Assembly: GCA_003215545.1 (NCBI GenBank)
Contig: QCKF01000001.1
Coordinates: forward strand, 62,001-126,000
Direction: 5' to 3'
DNA from: Prochlorococcus sp. AG-409-L14
GTDB lineage: Bacteria > Cyanobacteriota > Cyanobacteriia > PCC-6307 > Cyanobiaceae
Length of the DNA stretch: 64,000 bases
Below the pieces are notes generated by a model. That model did no database searches, had not been told where the DNA came from, and saw only the letters and a list, made by a program, of their open reading frames with translations. This document shows, in pieces, positions 57,436-64,000 of this stretch (position 1 is the stretch's first letter; each line of letters begins with the position of its first letter). The translations under genes and the position numbers were made by a program.

Positions 57436-57469
57436 AAAAAGGGTTCTGCTCACTTTCATAATGAGCAGA
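57436..57469 (-). terminator. Terminator-like hairpin in the rpoB leader
   Basis: TCTGCTCA (57445-57452) and TGAGCAGA (57462-57469) form an 8-bp perfect stem with a 9-base loop. On the minus strand it is followed by ACCC and then five T (57440-57436). It sits 99 bases before the rpoB ATG and 168 bases after tatD. It could end the rpsT-tatD transcript or attenuate read-through into rpoBC. The rest of this 291-base spacer shows no gene. Confidence 0.55.
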
Positions 57470-57637
57470 TTGCCACTCTTAAGGGTCAATGAACTCTGTT
57501 CAGACGAACTAACTTCAACAATGCACCTGAAGGGATGGACGCTTCTGGAGGCAGAGACGCAGACTTACTACGAAACGGCCAGGCCAATAAACGATATTAC
57601 ACATTCGCCAAGCCAATTAACTACAAATACTCACAAA

Positions 57638-58420
57638 TCAAGGCAAGTCAAATAAATGCCTGGCGTTCTGAGTGCTTAATGCTGCAACCTGATCAAATGT
57701 CTGATCTCTCAATTCAGCAACTCTTTCCGCTACTGCTCTTACAAAAGCTGGTTCATTCCGCTTACCACGCATTGGCACAGGAGCTAAAAAAGGACAATCA
57801 GTTTCTACTAAAAATCGATCATCCGGTACCTGCATGGCACATTTGTGAATGGCTTCAGCCTTGGGGAAAGTCACAGTTCCACTAAAACTTATAAAAAAAC
57901 CCAACTCCAAAAAATCTTGCATCTCATTAGGTGTCCCCCCCCAACAATGCATTACACCTCTAGGGCAATTTCCATCCAACTGTCTCTTCCTCATTTCAGA
58001 GATCATTGGCAAGGCCGCATCTCTGCAATGAATAATGACAGGAAGATCTAAATCAAAGGCTAGGTCTAATTGAGGCCTAAGAATGGTTAATTGTTCTTCT
58101 AAATTTGAGTCTCTAAATAAATCCAGGCCAAGCTCACCTATTGCTACAACACGATTATCGCTAGTCGCTTCTCTTAATACATCAAGAGTGGCTTCTTCCC
58201 AATGTTTTGTATCTAAAGGGTGCACACCAACTGAATATCGCAATTCTGGGAATCGATCTGCCAATAATCTAATAGCGGGTATTTCAGATGGCTCTACACA
58301 AGCGTGAAGCAAACTAGTAACTCCTGCCTCTCTCCAACGTCTTGCTACATCATCCAAATCGTCCTCAAAATTTCTGAAGACAATATGGCAATGACTATCA
58401 ATGAGTTTTGTTGGAGACAA
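57638..58420 (-). CDS. tatD: TatD-family metal-dependent hydrolase (DNase)
   Basis: A 260-residue TIM-barrel hydrolase. Metal ligands are visible as the N-terminal SHCH (IDSHCHIVF), the Glu in VVAIGELGLD, HCRDA, HCWGG and the final ETDCPFLAP. Family members are 3'-5' nucleases involved in DNA repair or turnover. Start is TTG at 58420, immediately before the metal motif. It follows rpsT by 71 bases and precedes rpoB, a cyanobacterial gene order. Confidence 0.93.
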   Translation of the reverse strand: MSPTKLIDSHCHIVFRNFEDDLDDVARRWREAGVTSLLHACVEPSEIPAIRLLADRFPELRYSVGVHPLDTKHWEEATLDVLREATSDNRVVAIGELGLDLFRDSNLEEQLTILRPQLDLAFDLDLPVIIHCRDAALPMISEMRKRQLDGNCPRGVMHCWGGTPNEMQDFLELGFFISFSGTVTFPKAEAIHKCAMQVPDDRFLVETDCPFLAPVPMRGKRNEPAFVRAVAERVAELRDQTFDQVAALSTQNARHLFDLP

Positions 58421-58491
58421 TACTAAAAAAATCTCAAAGACTATTGTGGCGCCTTAAGGAAGGATTTAGCAATTATGAATAAAAACTAATC

Positions 58492-58848
<357 letters not shown>

Positions 58849-58921
58849 TCACCTTTCATAGGCAAGAAGACAATTTCGCGCAAGAAGGTCTAGTTTATTT
58901 CTAGCATTCCCAACATAAGAC

Positions 58922-60247
58922 TTGGTAGAAACTAACAACAGCCAAGCCAAGAGTCCTGGACAAATTCCTCGTTGTATTAGCGATCCTGATCTAGCGAAAC
59001 AGGCCTTAAGGCGTTTATCAAAACGAACCAACCCTGGAGACCAAAAGGATGCGATCAAAATTGTTCACGAAATCATAGAGGCCATCAAGAGAGAAGGAGA
59101 TAAGGCTCTAATTAGATATACAAAACAGTTTGATAAGTTCAATCCTAATCCTATAAGCATTCCTCAAGAAAAACTCGAGAAAGCATGGCATCAAACCTCA
59201 AAAGAGCTTAAAGAAGCTTTAGATATTGCCTATCAGCGTATCCATGACTTTCATAAAGAACAAATACCAAAAGATATATTCATCGAAGGACATTATGGGG
59301 AAATTTTACGTAGAAGGTGGCGTGCTGTAGACAACGCTGGGATATACATTCCAGGAGGAAGAGCTTCTTACCCAAGTACAGTTTTAATGAATGCTGTCCC
59401 TGCCCAAGTTGCTGGAGTTAAAAATATAATTATGGTCTCACCAGCAAATTCAAATGGAGAGATCAATAAAACTGTTTTAGCTGCCGCTCATGTGGCGGGA
59501 ATAAAAAATATTTTACGAGTAGGGGGAGCCCAAGCTATTGCAGCACTAGCCTATGGCACAGAAACAATAAAAAAAGTAGATGTAATAAGTGGACCGGGAA
59601 ATCTGTATGTAACCCTTGCAAAAAAAGAAGTTTATGGGGAGGTAGGAATTGACTCTCTTGCTGGTCCAAGTGAGGTATTAATAATTGCAGATCACACTGC
59701 AAAACCCGACCAAGTTGCAGCAGATCTTCTGGCCCAAGCTGAACACGACCCCCTTGCCTCTGCAGTACTCCTCACTAATGACTCTTCTCTTGCGGAAGCA
59801 GTACCTACAGAAATCCAGAATCAACTCAAGAGACACCCTCGCGCTGAGACTTGTCTTTCTTCAATAATAAATTGGGGCCTAATTGTAATTTGTAAAGATC
59901 TAGAAAGCTGTGTTGAATTAAGTGATGAATATGCACCGGAGCATCTCGAATTACTAGTAGAGAATCCAAGCTCTTTACTAGACTCTATACATAATGCTGG
60001 TGCAATCTTCGTAGGACCATGGACACCAGAAGCTGTTGGAGATTACCTCGCAGGACCAAATCACACTTTACCAACATCTGGAACAGCGAGATTTAGCAGT
60101 CCTCTAAGTGTAGAAACATTTATGAAAAATACCTCAATAATAGAATTCAACAAGAATGCATTTAGAAATACCTCTAATGCGATCATGGAATTAGCCAAAA
60201 GTGAAAGCTTATATAGCCATTCTGAATCAATAAGAATTAGATCTTAA
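58922..60247 (+). CDS. hisD: Histidinol dehydrogenase
   Basis: Catalyses the last two oxidations of histidine synthesis. The 441-residue product has [56 protein letters not shown], the zinc-site QAEHDP and the catalytic Glu-His pair in [10 protein letters not shown]. Translation starts at TTG (58922), 127 bases from the divergent rpsT start. It is convergent with rpiA across a four-base gap, with no terminator visible. Histidine genes in this group are scattered, so isolation is expected. Confidence 0.96.
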   Translation: MVETNNSQAKSPGQIPRCISDPDLAKQALRRLSKRTNPGDQKDAIKIVHEIIEAIKREGDKALIRYTKQFDKFNPNPISIPQEKLEKAWHQTSKELKEALDIAYQRIHDFHKEQIPKDIFIEGHYGEILRRRWRAVDNAGIYIPGGRASYPSTVLMNAVPAQVAGVKNIIMVSPANSNGEINKTVLAAAHVAGIKNILRVGGAQAIAALAYGTETIKKVDVISGPGNLYVTLAKKEVYGEVGIDSLAGPSEVLIIADHTAKPDQVAADLLAQAEHDPLASAVLLTNDSSLAEAVPTEIQNQLKRHPRAETCLSSIINWGLIVICKDLESCVELSDEYAPEHLELLVENPSSLLDSIHNAGAIFVGPWTPEAVGDYLAGPNHTLPTSGTARFSSPLSVETFMKNTSIIEFNKNAFRNTSNAIMELAKSESLYSHSESIRIRS

Positions 60248-60251
60248 ATAG

Positions 60252-60968
60252 TTATAATCTCTTCTCTAAATTCTTAACAAAAGCTTTTTGATTAGTGATA
60301 TCACCAACAAGAACTTCATTCGCAAGATTTACAAATAAACCATTTTCAAGAACACCAGGAATATTGTTTAAATCTCTTTCCAAGACTTCTGGATGATCAA
60401 TCCCATTAGGCATCTTCACATCAAGCACCAGATTACCTTGATCAGTAACAACTGGACCTGCCTTGCGCTTTGCCATCCTTAGTTCAGCACTTCCGCCCTC
60501 AAGAACAAGTTTTGATTGAACCTGTTTCCAAGCAGAAGGCAAGACCTCAACAGGCAACAAGAAATCCAAATTCAATTTCTGAACAATTTTGCTCGAATCC
60601 ACAACGACAATAAAATTTTTAGCTAAAGATGCAACTAATTTCTCTTGTACATGGCAGGCTCCACCACCTTTGATCAGCTGAAAGTTGGGATCAACCTCAT
60701 CCGCACCATCAATAGCCAAATCAATGTGATCAACAGCAGAAAGATTTTTAAGCGGTATTCCCAGCTCAGAAGCCATGACCTCCCCTTGGAATGAAGTCGT
60801 GACTCCAACTACATCTTTAAGTTGTCCTGAAGCAATCTTTGCTCCCAATGCTTGAATCATCAAAGCGGCTGTTGATCCAGAACCAAGCCCTAAGACCATT
60901 CCATCTTGAATTTTATTCACAGCTGCCTCAGCAACCACTTGTTTCATCTGCTGTTGTAGATCAGCCAT
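60252..60968 (-). CDS. rpiA: Ribose-5-phosphate isomerase A
   Basis: Interconverts ribose-5-phosphate and ribulose-5-phosphate in the Calvin and pentose phosphate cycles. The 238-residue product from the ATG at 60968 has [20 protein letters not shown], the catalytic [20 protein letters not shown], and [13 protein letters not shown]. The frame extends to TTG at 60983, less likely as a start. It follows the DegP-type protease gene by 35 bases on the same strand. Confidence 0.96.
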   Translation of the reverse strand: MADLQQQMKQVVAEAAVNKIQDGMVLGLGSGSTAALMIQALGAKIASGQLKDVVGVTTSFQGEVMASELGIPLKNLSAVDHIDLAIDGADEVDPNFQLIKGGGACHVQEKLVASLAKNFIVVVDSSKIVQKLNLDFLLPVEVLPSAWKQVQSKLVLEGGSAELRMAKRKAGPVVTDQGNLVLDVKMPNGIDHPEVLERDLNNIPGVLENGLFVNLANEVLVGDITNQKAFVKNLEKRL

Positions 60969-61003
60969 GGTATTTATATTCAACGGCCAGACAGTAGCAA
61001 GCC

Positions 61004-62200
<1,197 letters not shown>

Positions 62201-62320
62201 TTAAAGAAAAGGCTACTTAAGAGTTTTGTCTCTTTAAAGCTACTTAAAAGCTATTACTCTCCAAAAAAAGGGTTCCCTAACCTCCAAAGAAATGTTGTAG
62301 GCAATCACGTAGAATTATAA

Positions 62321-62389
62321 AAGCCTGTCGGTTACCTCCTAATGAGGAGGTGAGTTATATATAAAACCGGTCGGGCTTCAAAGTCCGAC
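62321..62389 (+). ncRNA. Structured 5' leader of rimP-nusA (attenuator-like)
   Basis: Three linked elements precede rimP. A: AAGCCTGTCGGTT (62321-62333) can pair with AACCGGTCGGGCTT (62365-62378). B: ACCTCC-TAATGA-GGAGGT (62334-62351) is a perfect 6-bp hairpin enclosed by A. C: GTCGGGC (62370-62376) pairs with GTCCGAC (62383-62389) around TTCAAA, with ATTTT following, a short terminator-like hairpin. A and C share GTCGGGC and are mutually exclusive, the layout of an attenuator or switch. Hairpin B displays GGAGG, and so can also hide or show a ribosome binding site. NusA acts on such hairpins, so autoregulation is an attractive inference. It is not tRNA-like in its arms. Confidence 0.5.
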
Positions 62390-62402
62390 ATTTTAAGATC
62401 TC

Positions 62403-62870
62403 TTGCCCCATCCCTTGCTACCAGAACTGGAAATACTTGCCTCTGACACAGCGGCAGAGAGGGGTTATGAGGTTTGTGCTGTGCAGTTACTAACACATCA
62501 CAAACCAATCACAATGCAAGTGCAAATCCGCCAAATTGGAGGAGGAGACGTTTCCCTTGACGATTGTGCTGTTTTTAGTAGCCCTATGGGAGAAGCAATA
62601 GAAGTCTCACAAATTATTCAGGAAGAATATGTACTTGAAATAAGTAGTCCTGGAATTAGTGATGAGCTAAAAAATGAAAGAGACTTTAATACCTTCAAAG
62701 GTTTTCCTGTTGAAGTAACTATTGAAAAAAAGAATAAATCCAAATTACAAAGCACAGGTCTATTACATGAACGGTCGAATGACCATTTACTTCTAAACAT
62801 AAAAGGCAGAATGAAACGAATACCCCTGGAAGAGATAAGACAAGTGCGCCTTGTGAGCCCAACGGGGTAA
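62403..62870 (+). CDS. rimP: Ribosome maturation factor RimP
   Basis: Assists 30S subunit maturation. The 155-residue product has LEILASDTAAERGYEVCAVQ, the conserved acidic block SLDDCAVFSSPMGEAIE, YVLEISSPGISDELKNERDF (the family SSPG signature), and a C-terminal SH3-like barrel. Start is TTG at 62403, 14 bases after the terminator-like hairpin of its leader. It precedes nusA by 58 bases, the usual rimP-nusA order. Confidence 0.93.
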   Translation: MPHPLLPELEILASDTAAERGYEVCAVQLLTHHKPITMQVQIRQIGGGDVSLDDCAVFSSPMGEAIEVSQIIQEEYVLEISSPGISDELKNERDFNTFKGFPVEVTIEKKNKSKLQSTGLLHERSNDHLLLNIKGRMKRIPLEEIRQVRLVSPTG

Positions 62871-62928
62871 ACCCTTTAAGCTCAAAGATCCTCTCTTCTA
62901 ACTTTTTCTTCTCTCTCACCCATCATCG

Positions 62929-64000
62929 ATGGCATTAGTTATTCTCCCTGGCCTCAATAACCTGATCGAAGACATCAGTGATGAGAAGAAGCTGCCTACT
63001 CAAGTTGTAGAAGCCGCACTTCGTGAAGCTCTCCTTAAGGGCTATGAAAGATATAGAAGAACCCTTTATTTAGGTTTAAATGAAGACCCTTTTGAAGACG
63101 AATACTTCAGTAATTTTGATGTAGGACTTGATCTAGAAGAAGAAGGGTATCGAGTACTTGCAAGTAAAATCATTGTCGAAGAAGTTGAAAGTGAAGACCA
63201 TCAGATAGCCCTAACAGAAGTTATGCAAGTCGCAGAAGATGCGCAAATAGGAGACACTGTTGTATTGGATGTAACTCCAGAAAAAGAAGACTTTGGAAGG
63301 ATGGCTGCTTCCACAACAAAACAAGTATTAGCTCAAAAATTACGAGATCAACAACGTCGAATGATTCAAGAAGAATTTGCCGACTTAGAAGATCCAGTCC
63401 TCACAGCAAGAGTAATTCGCTTCGAGCGTCAATCAGTAATTATGGCTGTAAGTTCTGGACTAGGCCGTCCAGAAGTAGAGGCAGAGCTTCCACGAAGAGA
63501 CCAACTACCAAATGACAATTACCGAGCAAATGCGACTTTCAAAGTATATTTAAAAGAAGTAAGTGAAATACCCCGAAGAGGCCCACAACTCTTTGTTAGT
63601 AGATCTAACGCAGGACTGGTGGTATATCTATTTGAGAATGAAGTACCTGAAATTCAAGAGGGATCTGTCCGCATTGTTGCAGTTGCTCGTGAAGCAAATC
63701 CACCCTCTCGTTCAGTAGGACCTCGGACAAAAGTCGCTGTTGACAGTATTGAAAGAGAAGTAGACCCAGTAGGGGCTTGTATTGGCGCTAGAGGTTCAAG
63801 AATTCAACAAGTAGTCAATGAACTTAGAGGAGAAAAAATTGATGTTATTCGCTGGTCCTCAGATCCAACTCAATACATATGTAATTCCCTTAGTCCTGCC
63901 AGAGTGGAGATGGTGAGGTTAGTAGATCCAGAAGGTCAGCATGCACATGTCTTGGTTCCACCGGATCAACTTAGTCTTGCTATAGGACGCGAAGGTCAAA
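62929..64000 (+). CDS. nusA: Transcription termination/antitermination factor NusA (3' truncated by window)
   Basis: Binds RNA polymerase and nascent RNA to control pausing, termination and antitermination. The first 357 codons are present from the ATG at 62929. The N-terminal domain begins MALVILPGLNNLIEDISDEK and continues to ALREALLKGYERYRR. The S1 domain follows (LTARVIRFERQSVIMAVSSG and the EAELPRRDQLPNDNY stretch), then the KH region (EGSVRIVAVAREANPPSRSV and DPVGACIGARGSRIQQVVNE, with the GARG loop). The frame stays open to the last base, so the gene continues beyond the window; the truncation is an edge effect. Confidence 0.96.
   Translation, partial: MALVILPGLNNLIEDISDEKKLPTQVVEAALREALLKGYERYRRTLYLGLNEDPFEDEYFSNFDVGLDLEEEGYRVLASKIIVEEVESEDHQIALTEVMQVAEDAQIGDTVVLDVTPEKEDFGRMAASTTKQVLAQKLRDQQRRMIQEEFADLEDPVLTARVIRFERQSVIMAVSSGLGRPEVEAELPRRDQLPNDNYRANATFKVYLKEVSEIPRRGPQLFVSRSNAGLVVYLFENEVPEIQEGSVRIVAVAREANPPSRSVGPRTKVAVDSIEREVDPVGACIGARGSRIQQVVNELRGEKIDVIRWSSDPTQYICNSLSPARVEMVRLVDPEGQHAHVLVPPDQLSLAIGREGQ

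Noticed and set aside
57461-57885. Plus-strand ORFs across the tatD 3' end and rpoB leader
   Set aside because: They run antisense to tatD and lack recognisable features.
62321-62389. tRNA gene upstream of rimP
   Set aside because: GGGCTTCAAAGTCC resembles a T-arm, but stem lengths, acceptor pairing and anticodon arm do not fit a tRNA.

Overview
The window is AT-rich, gene-dense and syntenic with marine picocyanobacteria; it reads as a Prochlorococcus chromosome, most likely one of the AT-rich low-light-type lineages rather than a high-GC marine Synechococcus. The lineage markers are RNA polymerase split into rpoC1 and rpoC2 downstream of rpoB, the two-cluster cyanobacterial ATP synthase with b and b' subunits, Ycf65/PSRP-3, Ycf35, a high-light-inducible protein, a PII protein, System II cytochrome c maturation (CcdA/Ccs1), and a biotin operon using BioK. 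TTG and GTG starts are frequent. No insertion sequence, prophage, CRISPR array, tRNA or rRNA was seen, and nothing in base or codon use suggests recent transfer. The species assignment is inference from gene content.

Layout. 1-5.8 kb: secG, a small putative secreted protein, the groS-groL operon on the minus strand ending in a clear intrinsic terminator, then divergent atpD-atpC and a TalC-type transaldolase. The groS upstream region carries an exact match to the cyanobacterial K-box. 5.8-16.1 kb: Ycf65, a HAD phosphatase, pepP, then a tightly overlapping run of a CNNM-like membrane protein, a DUF697 GTPase, nadD and nadE, followed by ald and a DUF3326 protein. 16.2-23.4 kb: the large ATP synthase operon on the minus strand (methyltransferase, atpI, B, E, F2, F, H, A, G), with structured spacers on both sides of atpE. 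23.7-32.3 kb: ftsW, ccdA, ccsB, queF, glnB, a TlyA-type methylase, purB and fumC. 32.3-39.9 kb: a large SKI2/MTR4-like helicase divergent from bioF-K-C-D-A.

39.9-47.9 kb: DUF3143, a membrane J-protein and rsmG. Then comes a minus-strand run of symporter, 41-residue membrane peptide, HEAT-repeat protein, DUF2997, Ycf35, ferredoxin and aldo/keto reductase. It is followed by rlmN, translationally overlapped with a 50-residue high-light-inducible protein. 47.9-58.8 kb: rpsT, tatD, rpoB, rpoC1, rpoC2. 58.9-64 kb: hisD, rpiA, a DegP-type protease, and rimP-nusA behind a structured leader; nusA runs off the end.

Together the genes are mostly core housekeeping: energy coupling, transcription and termination, protein folding and quality control, NAD and biotin synthesis, and nitrogen signalling. 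No obviously new multigene system is present. The least-explained elements are the structured non-coding leaders and spacers (rimP leader, atpE flanks, bioD-bioA repeat, rpoB leader), two very short membrane-protein genes, and conserved uncharacterised gene neighbourhoods.
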